A stretch of DNA of 64,000 nt from Viridibacterium sp047600765 (GCA_047600765.1 JASGKF010000002.1:682001-746000), one strand, 5' to 3'. Positions 39,309 to 49,240 are shown, counted from the stretch's first letter. A program made the numbers and translations. Notes: generated by a model not told the origin, from the letters alone.

Positions 39309-40132
39309 TGCTGGTCAAGGTCAAACCGACATCCCCGGGCCGTCGCGGTCTCGTCAAGGTTGTTAGCCCGAATCTGTACAAGGGTCGCCCCGAGGCTTCG
39401 CTGGTTGAAAGCCAGTCGAAGACTGCTGGCCGTAACAACAACGGTCGCATCACGACCCGTCACAAGGGTGGTGGTCACAAGCAGCACTACCGCCTGGTTG
39501 ACTTCAAGCGCAACAAGGATGGCATCCCCGGCAAGATCGAGCGCCTCGAATACGATCCGAACCGCACGGCGCACATCGCGCTGGTGCTGTACAAGGATGG
39601 CGAGCGCCGCTACATCATCGCCCCGAAGGGTGCTGTGGTTGGTCAGGACATCATGTCTGGCTCGGAAGCGCCGATCAAGTCGGGTAACGCACTGCCGATC
39701 CGCAACATTCCCGTGGGTACGACGATTCACTGCGTCGAAATCCTGCCGGGCAAGGGCGCGCAACTGGCGCGTTCGGCTGGCACTTCGGTGCAACTGCTGG
39801 CGCGTGAAGGTTCTTACGCTCAGCTGCGTTTGCGCTCCGGCGAAATCCGTCGTGTGCACGTCGAGTGCCGCGCAACGATCGGTGAGGTCGGTAACGAAGA
39901 AAACAACCTGCGCAAGATCGGCAAGGCCGGTGCTCAGCGCTGGCGCGGCATTCGCCCGACGGTGCGTGGTGTGGTCATGAACCCGGTCGATCACCCGCAC
40001 GGTGGTGGTGAAGGCAAGACGGGTGAGGGCCGCGTGCCGGTCAGTCCGTGGGGTCTGCCGACCAAGGGTTACCGTACGCGTAGCAACAAGCGTACGGACA
40101 CCATGATCGTTCAGCGTCGTCACAAGCGTTAA
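39308..40132 (+). CDS. rplB: 50S ribosomal protein L2
   Basis: 274 residues; L2 is a core protein of the peptidyl transferase region. The near-invariant VMNPVDHPHGGGEGKTGEG is present near the C-terminus. Start ATG 39308 overlaps the rplW stop by one base (TAATG). Confidence 0.98.
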   Translation: MLVKVKPTSPGRRGLVKVVSPNLYKGRPEASLVESQSKTAGRNNNGRITTRHKGGGHKQHYRLVDFKRNKDGIPGKIERLEYDPNRTAHIALVLYKDGERRYIIAPKGAVVGQDIMSGSEAPIKSGNALPIRNIPVGTTIHCVEILPGKGAQLARSAGTSVQLLAREGSYAQLRLRSGEIRRVHVECRATIGEVGNEENNLRKIGKAGAQRWRGIRPTVRGVVMNPVDHPHGGGEGKTGEGRVPVSPWGLPTKGYRTRSNKRTDTMIVQRRHKR

Positions 40133-40142
40133 GGGGTAGTCA

Positions 40143-40418
40143 ATGGCTCGTTCTATCAAAAAAGGCCCGTTTGTAAACGCCCACTTGCTGAAGAAAGTGG
40201 ACGCTGCGGTGAGCTCCAATGACAAGCGTCCGATCAAGACTTGGTCGCGTCGTTCCACCGTTCTGCCGGAGTTCGTCGGTCTGACGATCGCAGTGCATAA
40301 CGGCCGTCAACACATTCCCGTCTATGTTTCTGAAAACATGGTCGGTCACAAGCTCGGCGAATTCGCGCTGACGCGTACCTTCAAGGGTCACGCTGCCAGC
40401 AAGAAGGCCAAGAAGTAA
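40143..40418 (+). CDS. rpsS: 30S ribosomal protein S19
   Basis: 91 residues; S19 forms a head complex with S13. MARSIKKGPFVNAHLLKKVD and the C-terminal GEFALTRTFKGHAASKKAKK are diagnostic. Confidence 0.98.
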   Translation: MARSIKKGPFVNAHLLKKVDAAVSSNDKRPIKTWSRRSTVLPEFVGLTIAVHNGRQHIPVYVSENMVGHKLGEFALTRTFKGHAASKKAKK

Positions 40419-40427
40419 GAGGTGATC

Positions 40428-40757
40428 ATGGAAACCAATGCCATTCTGCGTGGTGTGCGACTGTCGGCTCAAAAGGGCCGCCTGGTTGCTGACCTCGTGC
40501 GCGGCAAGCCTGTGGATCAGGCCCTGAACATTCTGGCGTTCTCCCCCAAGAAGGGTGCAACGATCATCAAGAAGGTTCTGGAATCTGCGATCGCCAACGC
40601 CGAGCACAACGACGGCGCTGATATCGATGCGCTGAAGATCAAGACCATTCATGTGGAGAAGGCGACTTCGCTGAAGCGTTTCACTGCCCGTGCAAAGGGT
40701 CGTGGTAATCGCATCGAGAAGCAGACTTGCCACATTTTCGTGACTGTCGGGGAATAA
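40428..40757 (+). CDS. rplV: 50S ribosomal protein L22
   Basis: 109 residues; its hairpin reaches into the exit tunnel. VRLSAQKGRLVADLVRGKPV and FTARAKGRGNRIEKQTCHI are present. ATG 40428 is preferred over an in-frame GTG at 40422 because GAGGTG lies just upstream of it. Confidence 0.97.
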   Translation: METNAILRGVRLSAQKGRLVADLVRGKPVDQALNILAFSPKKGATIIKKVLESAIANAEHNDGADIDALKIKTIHVEKATSLKRFTARAKGRGNRIEKQTCHIFVTVGE

Positions 40758-40766
40758 GGGGAACTC

Positions 40767-41538
<772 letters not shown>

Positions 41539-41555
<17 letters not shown>

Positions 41556-41955
41556 AAGAAAGTACCGCAAGGAACAGAAGGGCCGTAACAAGGGTGTTGC
41601 TACCCGCGGCGCTTCCGTGAGCTTCGGTGAATATGGCCTCAAGGCTATTGGTCGTGGCCGCCTGACTGCCCGCCAGATCGAATCGGCACGTCGTGCCATG
41701 ACGCGTCACATCAAGCGCGGTGGCCGCATCTGGATCCGCATCTTCCCGGACAAGCCGATTTCCAAGAAGCCTGCTGAAGTCCGTATGGGTAACGGTAAGG
41801 GTAATCCGGAGTACTGGGTCGCTGAGATCCAGCCGGGTAAGGTGCTCTACGAAATGGACGGCGTTGATGAAGCGCTGGCCCGTGAGGCATTCCGTCTGGC
41901 CGCTGCGAAGCTGCCGCTTGAAACCGCGTTCGTCACGCGGCACGTTGGAGTCTGA
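41539..41955 (+). CDS. rplP: 50S ribosomal protein L16
   Basis: 138 residues; L16 contacts A-site tRNA. MLQPNRRKYRKEQKGRNKG and WIRIFPDKPISKKPAEVRMG are diagnostic. The start lies 17 bases inside rpsC, and the shared segment implies translational coupling. Confidence 0.98.
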
Positions 41956-41957
41956 TC

Positions 41958-42146
41958 ATGAAGGCGAGTGATCTGCGCGCCAAGAGCGCCGAAGAGCTGC
42001 AGACCGAATTGCTCGGTCTGCTGAAAGAACAGTTTTCGCTGCGCATGCAGCACGCTACGCAGCAGCTGGCCAATAGCGCACAACTGGGTCGTGTCCGTCG
42101 TGACATCGCCCGCGTGCGCACCATCCAGCGCCAGCTGGCCAAGTAA
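41958..42146 (+). CDS. rpmC: 50S ribosomal protein L29
   Basis: 62 residues, all helical: MKASDLRAKSAEELQTELL and ARVRTIQRQL match L29. Two bases separate it from rplP. Confidence 0.97.
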   Translation: MKASDLRAKSAEELQTELLGLLKEQFSLRMQHATQQLANSAQLGRVRRDIARVRTIQRQLAK

Positions 42147-42157
42147 AGGGCGTCGCA

Positions 42158-42430
42158 ATGAGTGAACAGAATCAAGCCGTCGTGCGCCGCACCCTGGTGG
42201 GCCGCGTCGTCAGCGACAAGATGAACAAGACCGTCACGGTGCTTATCGAGCGTCGCGTGAAGCACCCGCTGTACGGCAAGGTCATCATCCGTTCCAACAA
42301 GTATCACGCACACGTTGAAGGCGGCATTGCCGCTGAAGGCGACCTGGTTGAGATCGAAGAGTGCCGTCCGATCTCCAAGACCAAGAGCTGGCGTGTCACC
42401 AAGGTTGTCGAAAAGGCCCAGGCCGCTTGA
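42158..42430 (+). CDS. rpsQ: 30S ribosomal protein S17
   Basis: 90 residues with an OB fold; RRTLVGRVVSDKMNKTVTVL and ECRPISKTKSWRVTKVVEKA are diagnostic. It is the last gene of the S10 operon. Confidence 0.97.
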   Translation: MSEQNQAVVRRTLVGRVVSDKMNKTVTVLIERRVKHPLYGKVIIRSNKYHAHVEGGIAAEGDLVEIEECRPISKTKSWRVTKVVEKAQAA

Positions 42431-42458
42431 TGATCTGAAAGGGGTTGCAAACAACCCC

Positions 42459-42487
42459 TTGCAAAAGTTTCAAAAGCCGGCCATAAT
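42459..42487 (+). promoter_or_regulatory. Predicted spc-operon promoter inside a palindrome
   Basis: TTGCAA (42459-42464), a 17-base spacer and CATAAT (42482-42487). The -10 box is the loop of AGCCGGC-CATAATC-GCCGGCT (42475-42495). A second hairpin, AAGGGGTTG/CAACCCCTT (42439-42460), ends at the -35 box and may terminate the S10 operon. This is the E. coli position of the spc promoter. Confidence 0.65.
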
Positions 42488-42591
42488 CGCCGGCTCATTT
42501 CCTCGCGGTGTTCGCGGGGGCAATTTCCCGGACGGGATCCAAGACTGGGTGCTTCGTTGTGAAGTGCTTCAAGTTGGATGGAGTTTAAAAA

Positions 42592-42960
42592 ATGATCCAA
42601 ATGCAGTCGATACTCGACGTGGCCGATAACACCGGCGCGCGTTCGGTCATGTGCATCAAGGTGCTGGGTGGGTCCAAGCGTCGCTATGCGGGCGTGGGTG
42701 ACATCATCAAGGTCAGCATCAAGGATGCCGCGCCTCGTGGGCGTGTCAAGAAGGGTGATGTGTACAGCGCCGTGGTTGTGCGTACCGCCAAGGGCGTGCG
42801 CCGTCCTGATGGTTCGCTGATCAAGTTCGACAAGAACGCCGCTGTGCTGCTCAACAACAAGCTGGAGCCGATTGGCACTCGTATCTTCGGGCCCGTTACG
42901 CGTGAGTTGCGTGGCGAGCGCTTCATGAAGATCGTGTCTCTGGCGCCGGAAGTTCTCTGA
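42592..42960 (+). CDS. rplN: 50S ribosomal protein L14
   Basis: 122 residues; L14 lies at the subunit interface. MIQMQSILDVADNTGARSVM and SLAPEVL end are diagnostic. First gene of the spc operon. Confidence 0.98.
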   Translation: MIQMQSILDVADNTGARSVMCIKVLGGSKRRYAGVGDIIKVSIKDAAPRGRVKKGDVYSAVVVRTAKGVRRPDGSLIKFDKNAAVLLNNKLEPIGTRIFGPVTRELRGERFMKIVSLAPEVL

Positions 42961-42970
42961 GGAGCTGGGG

Positions 42971-43285
42971 ATGGACAAGATCCGCAAAGGGGACGAAGTC
43001 ATCGTCCTGACGGGTAAAGACAAGGGCAAGCGCGGTGCGGTTGCTCGTCGCGTGTCGGCTGACTATGTGGTCGTCGATGGCGTCAATCGCGTCAAAAAGC
43101 ATGTGAAGCCGAATCCCGTCAAGGGTCAGGTGGGTGGCATCGTTGAAAAAGAGATGCCGATTCATGTGTCGAACGTCGCGCTGTTCAATCCTGCGACGCA
43201 AAAAGCCGATCGCGTCGGTTTCAAGCTTGAAGGCGAAAAGAAGGTCCGCTTCTTCAAGTCCAACGGCGCCGTGGTCGGGGCGTAA
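42971..43285 (+). CDS. rplX: 50S ribosomal protein L24
   Basis: 104 residues with a KOW motif (IRKGDEVIVLTGKDKGKRGA); L24 starts 50S assembly. GGAGCTGGGG precedes the ATG, 10 bases after rplN. Confidence 0.97.
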   Translation: MDKIRKGDEVIVLTGKDKGKRGAVARRVSADYVVVDGVNRVKKHVKPNPVKGQVGGIVEKEMPIHVSNVALFNPATQKADRVGFKLEGEKKVRFFKSNGAVVGA

Positions 43286-43294
43286 GGAAAAGTC

Positions 43295-43834
43295 ATGGCT
43301 CGTCTGCAAGACTATTACAAGGCAACGGTTGTGCCGGAGCTGCTCAAGCAGTTTGGTTACAAGTCCGTCATGGAAGTGCCGCGCATCGACAAGATCACCC
43401 TGAACATGGGTGTTGGCGAAGCGGTGGGCGACAAGAAGGTGCTGGAGCATGCGCTGGGTGATCTGACCAAGATCGCCGGCCAGAAGCCTGTCACCACCAA
43501 GGCCAAGAAGTCCATCGCTGGCTTCAAGATTCGCGAAGGCTATCCGATCGGCTGCATGGTGACCCTGCGTGGTCCGCGCATGTTCGAATTCCTGGATCGC
43601 CTGATTACCATCGCCATGCCGCGTATCCGCGATTTCCGCGGTATTCAGGGCAAGGGTTTTGATGGTCGCGGCAACTACAACCTCGGGGTGAAAGAGCAGA
43701 TTATTTTCCCCGAGATCGAGTACGACAAGATCGATGCGCTGCGTGGCCTGAATATCAGTATCACCACCACCGCGAAGAACGATGCCGAAGCGCGTGCGCT
43801 GCTGGCTGCGTTCAAGTTCCCGTTCAAGAACTGA
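43295..43834 (+). CDS. rplE: 50S ribosomal protein L5
   Basis: 179 residues; L5 binds 5S rRNA and P-site tRNA. KITLNMGVGEAVGDKKVLE and RIRDFRGIQGKGFDGRGNY are diagnostic. Confidence 0.98.
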   Translation: MARLQDYYKATVVPELLKQFGYKSVMEVPRIDKITLNMGVGEAVGDKKVLEHALGDLTKIAGQKPVTTKAKKSIAGFKIREGYPIGCMVTLRGPRMFEFLDRLITIAMPRIRDFRGIQGKGFDGRGNYNLGVKEQIIFPEIEYDKIDALRGLNISITTTAKNDAEARALLAAFKFPFKN

Positions 43835-43841
43835 GGCTCAC

Positions 43842-44147
43842 ATGGCAAAACTGTCACTGATCAATCGTGAAGAGAAGCGCCGCAAGCTGGCTGACAAGTT
43901 TGCTGCCAAGCGCAAATCGCTCAACGATGTCATCAACGATGCCTCGCGTTCGGACGAAGAGCGTCACGCTGCGCGCCTGAAGCTGCAGCAGTTGCCCCGC
44001 AATGCGGCTCCGACTCGCCAGCGTAATCGCTGCGAGATCACCGGTCGCCCGCGTGGTGTGTTCCGCAAGTTCGGCCTGTGCCGTTTGAAGATTCGTGAAG
44101 CCGCATTCCGGGGTGAAATCCCTGGCATGACCAAGGCGAGCTGGTAA
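43842..44147 (+). CDS. rpsN: 30S ribosomal protein S14
   Basis: 101 residues, the long form without a zinc-binding cysteine set. RNRCEITGRPRGVFRKFGLC and FRGEIPGMTKASW are diagnostic. Starts 7 bases after rplE. Confidence 0.97.
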   Translation: MAKLSLINREEKRRKLADKFAAKRKSLNDVINDASRSDEERHAARLKLQQLPRNAAPTRQRNRCEITGRPRGVFRKFGLCRLKIREAAFRGEIPGMTKASW

Positions 44148-44159
44148 GGAGATCGAAGA

Positions 44160-44555
44160 ATGAGTATGTCCGATCCGATCGCCGATATGCTGACGCGCAT
44201 TCGCAACGCGCAGATGTCCGAGAAGGCTGCTGTTGTTATGCCTTCTTCGAAGCTGAAAGTTGCCATCGCCAAGGTGTTGAAGGACGAAGGTTATATCGAG
44301 GACTTCGCTATTCGTGGCGAAGCGGCCAAGAGCGAGCTGCATATCGCTCTCAAGTACTACGCAGGTCGTCCGGTTATCGAGCGCATTGAGCGCGTGAGCC
44401 GTCCTGGTCTGCGTGTGTACAAGGGTAGCGACGAGCTGCCGCGTGTGATGAACGGTCTGGGTGTGGCCATCGTGTCAACGCCCTCCGGTGTGATGACCGA
44501 CCGTCGTGCTCGCGCCAGCAATGTCGGCGGCGAAGTTCTCTGCATCGTCGCGTAA
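44160..44555 (+). CDS. rpsH: 30S ribosomal protein S8
   Basis: 131 residues; S8 binds 16S helix 21 and represses the spc operon in E. coli. MSMSDPIADMLTRIRNAQM and STPSGVMTDRRARASNVGGE are diagnostic. AAGGAG precedes the ATG. Confidence 0.98.
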   Translation: MSMSDPIADMLTRIRNAQMSEKAAVVMPSSKLKVAIAKVLKDEGYIEDFAIRGEAAKSELHIALKYYAGRPVIERIERVSRPGLRVYKGSDELPRVMNGLGVAIVSTPSGVMTDRRARASNVGGEVLCIVA

Positions 44556-44565
44556 GGAGATAAGC

Positions 44566-45099
44566 ATGTCGCGTGTTGCAAAGAATCCGGTTGCACTGCC
44601 TGCGGGCGTGGATGCGACCATCGCTGCTGGCGAGATCGTTATCAAGGGCTCCCTTGGGACCCTGAAGCAACGTATTCATCCGGCTGTGACTGTCGAACGT
44701 GATGGTTCGAACTTGGTTGTCAAGGCTGTTGAAGGCGCCGACAACTCCAACGCTCTGTCGGGTACTACCCGTGCTGTCATCAACAACATGGTGACGGGCG
44801 TGAGCAAGGGTTTCGAGCGCAAGCTGAATCTGGTTGGCGTGGGCTATCGTGCCCAGGCTCAGGGTGACAAGCTGAATCTGACGCTGGGTTTTTCGCACCC
44901 GGTGGTTCACCAGATGCCGGCTGGTGTGAAGGTTGAAACGCCTTCGCAAACCGAGATCGTCATCAAGGGCGTCGACAAGCAGCAAGTGGGTCAAGTGGCC
45001 GCAGAAGTGCGTGCCTATCGTGCTCCCGAGCCGTACAAGGGCAAGGGTGTGCGGTATTCCGACGAAGTCGTGGTCATCAAAGAGACCAAGAAGAAGTAA
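44566..45099 (+). CDS. rplF: 50S ribosomal protein L6
   Basis: 177 residues with two related domains; MSRVAKNPVALPAGVDATI and APEPYKGKGVRYSDEVV are diagnostic. AAGGAG lies upstream of ATG 44566. Confidence 0.98.
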   Translation: MSRVAKNPVALPAGVDATIAAGEIVIKGSLGTLKQRIHPAVTVERDGSNLVVKAVEGADNSNALSGTTRAVINNMVTGVSKGFERKLNLVGVGYRAQAQGDKLNLTLGFSHPVVHQMPAGVKVETPSQTEIVIKGVDKQQVGQVAAEVRAYRAPEPYKGKGVRYSDEVVVIKETKKK

Positions 45100-45110
45100 G
45101 GGCGGATGGT

Positions 45111-45464
45111 ATGAACAAGAAAGAAGCACGTTTGCGCAGGGCCCGCAAAACTCGCGCCCGTATCGCCGAGCTGAAGGTTGCCCGTTTGACGGTGTTCCGC
45201 TCGAATCTGCACATTTACGCACAAGTCATTTCCGACTGCGGTTCCAAGGTGCTGGCTTCGGCCTCCACCGTCGAGCCGACTGTGCGCGGCCAGGTGGCCA
45301 ACGGCGGCAACGTCGCAGCAGCAACCGCGGTTGGCAAGCTGATTGCCGAACGCGCTGTTGCAGCGGGCGTCCAGACGGTCGCGTTCGACCGTGCCGGTTT
45401 CCAGTATCACGGTCGCGTCAAGGCTCTGGCCGAAGCGGCACGTGAAAGCGGCCTCAAGTTCTAA
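45111..45464 (+). CDS. rplR: 50S ribosomal protein L18
   Basis: 117 residues; L18 binds 5S rRNA. RLRRARKTRARIAELKVARL and FDRAGFQYHGRVKALAEAAR are diagnostic. Confidence 0.97.
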   Translation: MNKKEARLRRARKTRARIAELKVARLTVFRSNLHIYAQVISDCGSKVLASASTVEPTVRGQVANGGNVAAATAVGKLIAERAVAAGVQTVAFDRAGFQYHGRVKALAEAARESGLKF

Positions 45465-45476
45465 GCGAGAAGACTC

Positions 45477-46001
45477 ATGGCTAAGCAAGAAAGAAAGAAA
45501 CCGCAGGCACAAGAAGAGCGTGATGATGGCCTGCGCGAAAAGATGGTTTCCATCAATCGCGTCACCAAGGTGGTGAAGGGCGGCCGTATTCTCGGTTTTG
45601 CCGCACTGACCGTGGTGGGTGATGGTGATGGCGCTGTGGGCATGGGCAAGGGCAAGTCGCGTGAAGTGCCCGTCGCTGTGCAGAAGGCAATGGACGAAGC
45701 GCGCCGCAAGATGGGCAAGGTTTCGCTCAAGAACGGCACTGTTCAGCACTCCGTCATCGGCCGTCATGGCGCATCCGTGGTGCTCATCCAGCCGGCTCCG
45801 AGCGGTACCGGCATCATCGCTGGCGGTGCAATGCGCGCCGTCTTCGAAGTGATGGGCGTGACTGACGTGATCGCCAAGTGCCTGGGTTCGACCAATCCGT
45901 ACAACGTCGTCCGCGCTACGCTGGACGGTGTGTTCAAGATCAACACCCCCGCCGAGATTGCCGCCAAGCGTGGCAAGACGGTGGAAGAGATTCTGGGGTA
46001 A
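45477..46001 (+). CDS. rpsE: 30S ribosomal protein S5
   Basis: 174 residues; S5 helps decoding fidelity. LREKMVSINRVTKVVKGGR and VVGDGDGAVGMGKGKSREVP are present. Confidence 0.98.
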   Translation: MAKQERKKPQAQEERDDGLREKMVSINRVTKVVKGGRILGFAALTVVGDGDGAVGMGKGKSREVPVAVQKAMDEARRKMGKVSLKNGTVQHSVIGRHGASVVLIQPAPSGTGIIAGGAMRAVFEVMGVTDVIAKCLGSTNPYNVVRATLDGVFKINTPAEIAAKRGKTVEEILG

Positions 46002-46003
46002 TC

Positions 46004-46186
46004 ATGGCCGACAAGAAGATTCGTGTGACGCTCGTCAAGAGCATCATCGGCACCAAGGAATCGCATCGTGCAACGGTGCGTGGTCTGGGCCTGCGTCGTC
46101 TGAACCATACGGTTGAACTGGAAGATACGCCGGCAGTGCGCGGCATGATCACCAAGGTCGCCTACCTCGTGAAGTGGAGTGCGTGA
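46004..46186 (+). CDS. rpmD: 50S ribosomal protein L30
   Basis: 60 residues; IRVTLVKSIIGTKESHRATV and GLRRLNHTVELEDTPAVRGM match L30. Starts two bases after rpsE; its stop overlaps rplO (TGATG). Confidence 0.97.
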   Translation: MADKKIRVTLVKSIIGTKESHRATVRGLGLRRLNHTVELEDTPAVRGMITKVAYLVKWSA

Positions 46187-46617
46187 TGGATCTCAATAAT
46201 CTGAAGCCTGCCGATGGCGCCAAGCGCGGTCGTCGTCGCGTCGGCCGCGGTATTGGCAGCGGTCTGGGCAAGACCTGCGGTCGTGGTCACAAAGGTCAGA
46301 AGTCGCGTGCAGGTGGTTTCCACAAGGTTGGCTTCGAAGGCGGCCAGATGCCCATGCAGCGTCGTCTGCCGAAGCGCGGCTTCGTGTCGCTGACGGCGGC
46401 ACGCAACGCTGAAGTTCGCCTTTCCGAAATCAACGATCTGCCGATCGACGAAATCGATCTGCTGTCGCTCAAGCAAGCCGGCATCGTTCCTGGTGATGCG
46501 CTGTCCGCCAAGGTCATCCTGTCGGGCGCCATTGCCCGCAAGGTGACGCTGCGCGGTGTCACTGCAACCAAGGGCGCAAAGGCTGCGATCGAAGCAGCTG
46601 GCGGCTCGGTAGCCTGA
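46186..46617 (+). CDS. rplO: 50S ribosomal protein L15
   Basis: 143 residues; the Gly/Arg-rich N-terminus (GRRRVGRGIGSGLGKTCGRG) and GFEGGQMPMQRRLPKRGF are diagnostic. ATG 46186 overlaps the rpmD stop. Confidence 0.97.
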   Translation: MDLNNLKPADGAKRGRRRVGRGIGSGLGKTCGRGHKGQKSRAGGFHKVGFEGGQMPMQRRLPKRGFVSLTAARNAEVRLSEINDLPIDEIDLLSLKQAGIVPGDALSAKVILSGAIARKVTLRGVTATKGAKAAIEAAGGSVA

Positions 46618-46638
46618 TAACGGACTCGGAAAAGCTAC

Positions 46639-47967
46639 GTGGCTAACCAGACTGCAACGCTAGGCAAGAGCGGGAAGTTCGCGGACCTGAAAAAGCGTCT
46701 GCTGTTCCTGCTCGGCGCCCTGGTGGTGTATCGCATCGGCGCGCACATCCCGGTACCTGGCATCGATCCCGATGTGCTGGCCAAGATGTTCGAGTCGCAG
46801 AAGGGCGGCATCCTCGGGGTGCTAAACCTCTTCTCCGGCGGCGCATTGTCGCGCTTCACGATCTTCGCGTTGGGCATCATGCCGTACATCTCGGCATCGA
46901 TCATCATGCAGCTGCTGACGATTGCGTCGCCAGCGCTTGAGGCCCTCAAGAAGGAAGGGGAGGCTGGTCGCCGCAAGATGACTCAGTACACCCGGTACGG
47001 GACGGTGGCTCTGGCGCTGTTCCAGGCGGTCAGCATCTCGGTAATGCTTGAGCAGCAGGCTGGTCTGGTGATGAACCCAGGTCTGATGTTCACGATCACG
47101 ACGGTGACCACCTTGGTGACCGGCACGCTGTTCCTGATGTGGTTGGGTGAGCAGATTACCGAACGCGGTATTGGTAACGGTATCTCCATCATCATCTTCG
47201 GTGGTATTGCTGCGGGATTGCCGACTTCGTTGGGTGGTCTGTTTGATCTGGTTCATACCGGCGCCATGCATCCGTTGATTGCCATCATCGTGTGTCTGTT
47301 GGTGGCAGGTGTGACGGCAGGGGTTGTGTTTGTTGAGCGCGGTCAGCGCAAGATTCTGGTGAATTACGCCAAGCGCCAGGTCGGCAACAAGGTGTACGGT
47401 GGTCAGAGTTCGCATCTGCCGCTGAAGCTGAACATGTCGGGTGTGATTCCGCCGATCTTTGCTTCGTCGATCATCCTGTTCCCGGCAACGGCTGCGCAGT
47501 GGGTGGGTAGTTCCGACAACATGCGTTGGCTGAAGGATCTCGCTGCTGGTTTGTCGCCCGGTCAGCCGGTCTACATCCTGCTTTACTCGCTGGCGATCGT
47601 TTTCTTCTGTTTCTTTTACACCGCGCTGGTGTTCAATTCGAAGGAAACGGCCGACAACCTGAAGAAATCGGGAGCGTTCGTGCCTGGTATCCGTCCGGGT
47701 GAGCAGACTGCTCGCTACATCGACCGGATCCTGATGCGTCTGACGCTTGCTGGTGCGGTGTACATCACCGTCGTGTGTTTGATCCCGGAGTTCCTGATCC
47801 TGCGCTGGAATGTGCCGTTTTATTTCGGTGGCACCTCGTTGTTGATCATCGTGGTTGTGACCATGGATTTCATGGCGCAGGTGCAGGCATACATCATGTC
47901 GCACCAGTACGAGAGCCTGCTCAAGAAGGCAAATTTCAAGGGCGGTGCCGCCCTGCCGGTGAAGTGA
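46639..47967 (+). CDS. secY: Preprotein translocase subunit SecY
   Basis: 442 residues and about ten membrane helices; SecY is the protein-conducting channel. RIGAHIPVPGIDP, LFSGGALSRFTIFALGIMPY and FYTALVFNSKETADNLKKSG are family blocks. The start is GTG 46639. This gene carries GGTCTACATCCTG intact at 47568-47580, the same 13 bases expected at the broken tuf site. Confidence 0.97.
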   Translation: MANQTATLGKSGKFADLKKRLLFLLGALVVYRIGAHIPVPGIDPDVLAKMFESQKGGILGVLNLFSGGALSRFTIFALGIMPYISASIIMQLLTIASPALEALKKEGEAGRRKMTQYTRYGTVALALFQAVSISVMLEQQAGLVMNPGLMFTITTVTTLVTGTLFLMWLGEQITERGIGNGISIIIFGGIAAGLPTSLGGLFDLVHTGAMHPLIAIIVCLLVAGVTAGVVFVERGQRKILVNYAKRQVGNKVYGGQSSHLPLKLNMSGVIPPIFASSIILFPATAAQWVGSSDNMRWLKDLAAGLSPGQPVYILLYSLAIVFFCFFYTALVFNSKETADNLKKSGAFVPGIRPGEQTARYIDRILMRLTLAGAVYITVVCLIPEFLILRWNVPFYFGGTSLLIIVVVTMDFMAQVQAYIMSHQYESLLKKANFKGGAALPVK

Positions 47968-47971
47968 CCGT

Positions 47972-48190
47972 ATGTCGAAGGAAGATGTGATCGAAATGCA
48001 GGGTGAGGTTACCGAAACCCTGCCGAACGCGACCTTCAGGGTCAAGCTGGAAAACGGGCACATGGTGTTGGGCCACATTTCCGGAAAGATGCGGATGCAC
48101 TACATCCGGATTCTTCCTGGAGACAAAGTGACGGTCCAGCTCACGCCATATGACCTCACGAAGGGCCGGATTACGTTCCGGGCCAAGTGA
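47972..48190 (+). CDS. infA: Translation initiation factor IF-1
   Basis: 72 residues with an S1-like OB fold; MSKEDVIEMQGEVTETLPNA and LTPYDLTKGRITFRAK are diagnostic. Starts 4 bases after secY. Confidence 0.98.
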   Translation: MSKEDVIEMQGEVTETLPNATFRVKLENGHMVLGHISGKMRMHYIRILPGDKVTVQLTPYDLTKGRITFRAK

Positions 48191-48214
48191 GAAAGATTGT
48201 TGAGGAGTTGAAAA

Positions 48215-48328
48215 ATGCGAGTACAAGCTTCGGTCAAGCAGATCTGCCGTAAGTGCAAGATCATCCGCCGCAAAGGTGTGGTTCGTGTGATCTGTGAAGA
48301 TCCGCGCCACAAGCAGCGTCAGGGTTGA
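48215..48328 (+). CDS. rpmJ: 50S ribosomal protein L36
   Basis: 37 residues, found by translating the gap: MRVQASVKQICRKCKIIRRK followed by GVVRVICEDPRHKQRQG. The zinc ligands Cys-x2-Cys, Cys and His of the standard form are all present. GAGGAG lies 10 bases upstream. The stop TGA overlaps the -35 box of the predicted rpsM promoter. Confidence 0.97.
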   Translation: MRVQASVKQICRKCKIIRRKGVVRVICEDPRHKQRQG

Positions 48329-48353
48329 TAGCAGCACTGCTGTTTGCTAAAAT
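48325..48353 (+). promoter_or_regulatory. Predicted alpha-operon promoter
   Basis: TTGATA (48325-48330), a 17-base spacer and TAAAAT (48348-48353), 108 bases before rpsM. The spacer contains the small palindrome CAGCA-CTGCTG. Confidence 0.6.
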
Positions 48354-48461
48354 CGTTTGTTTCGCTTCTTGCGCCGTGTGGCGTTGAAGCGGCAGGTCTG
48401 GTGACAGCCTGCCAGGAACTGCAAAAAGTGGCCTCAAAGGCCCAGTGAAAGGTTAAAAGTC

Positions 48462-48824
48462 ATGGCCCGGATTGCTGGTGTAAACATTCCGAACCACAAG
48501 CACGCTGAGATTGCACTGACCGCCATTTACGGCGTCGGTCGCACGCGTGCGCAAAAGGTTTGCGATGCTGCGGGAGTTTCGCGCAGCGCGAAAGTGAAGG
48601 ATCTCACCGAAGAGCAGATGGAACGTCTGCGTGATGAAGTGGGTAAGTTCACGGTCGAAGGCGACCTGCGCCGGGAAGTGACCATGAACATCAAGCGCCT
48701 GATGGATCTGGGCTGCTACAGGGGTTTGCGTCATCGTCGCGGCTTGCCTTGCCGTGGCCAACGTACCCGCACGAATGCTCGTACCCGCAAGGGGCCGCGC
48801 AAGACGATCGCTGGCAAGAAGTAA
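48462..48824 (+). CDS. rpsM: 30S ribosomal protein S13
   Basis: 120 residues; S13 contacts P-site tRNA and bridges the subunits. MARIAGVNIPNHKHAEIALT and RGLPCRGQRTRTNARTRKGP are diagnostic. First alpha-operon gene. Confidence 0.98.
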   Translation: MARIAGVNIPNHKHAEIALTAIYGVGRTRAQKVCDAAGVSRSAKVKDLTEEQMERLRDEVGKFTVEGDLRREVTMNIKRLMDLGCYRGLRHRRGLPCRGQRTRTNARTRKGPRKTIAGKK

Positions 48825-48837
48825 TCAGGAATAAGAC

Positions 48838-49227
48838 ATGGCAAAGACTGCTGCGAAGGTTCGCAAGAAGGTCAAGAAGAACGTTGCTGAAGGTATCGCG
48901 CACGTTCACGCTTCCTTCAACAATACGATCATCACGATCACCGATCGTCAGGGCAACGCGCTGTCCTGGGCCACCTCCGGTGGCGCAGGCTTCAAGGGCT
49001 CACGTAAGAGCACGCCGTTCGCTGCGCAGGTGGCTGCCGAAGCCGCCGGCAAAGCCGCACTGGAGTGCGGTGTGAAGAATCTGGAAGTGCGCATCAAGGG
49101 CCCCGGCCCCGGCCGTGAATCGGCTGTCCGTGCACTCAACGCGCTCGGGATGAAGATCACCTCGATCACCGATATCACCCCGATCCCGCACAACGGCTGC
49201 CGTCCGCCGAAGCGCCGCCGCATCTAA
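48838..49227 (+). CDS. rpsK: 30S ribosomal protein S11
   Basis: 129 residues; HVHASFNNTIITITDRQGN and DITPIPHNGCRPPKRRRI are diagnostic. Confidence 0.98.
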   Translation: MAKTAAKVRKKVKKNVAEGIAHVHASFNNTIITITDRQGNALSWATSGGAGFKGSRKSTPFAAQVAAEAAGKAALECGVKNLEVRIKGPGPGRESAVRALNALGMKITSITDITPIPHNGCRPPKRRRI

Positions 49228-49240
49228 GAAGGAGTAACAA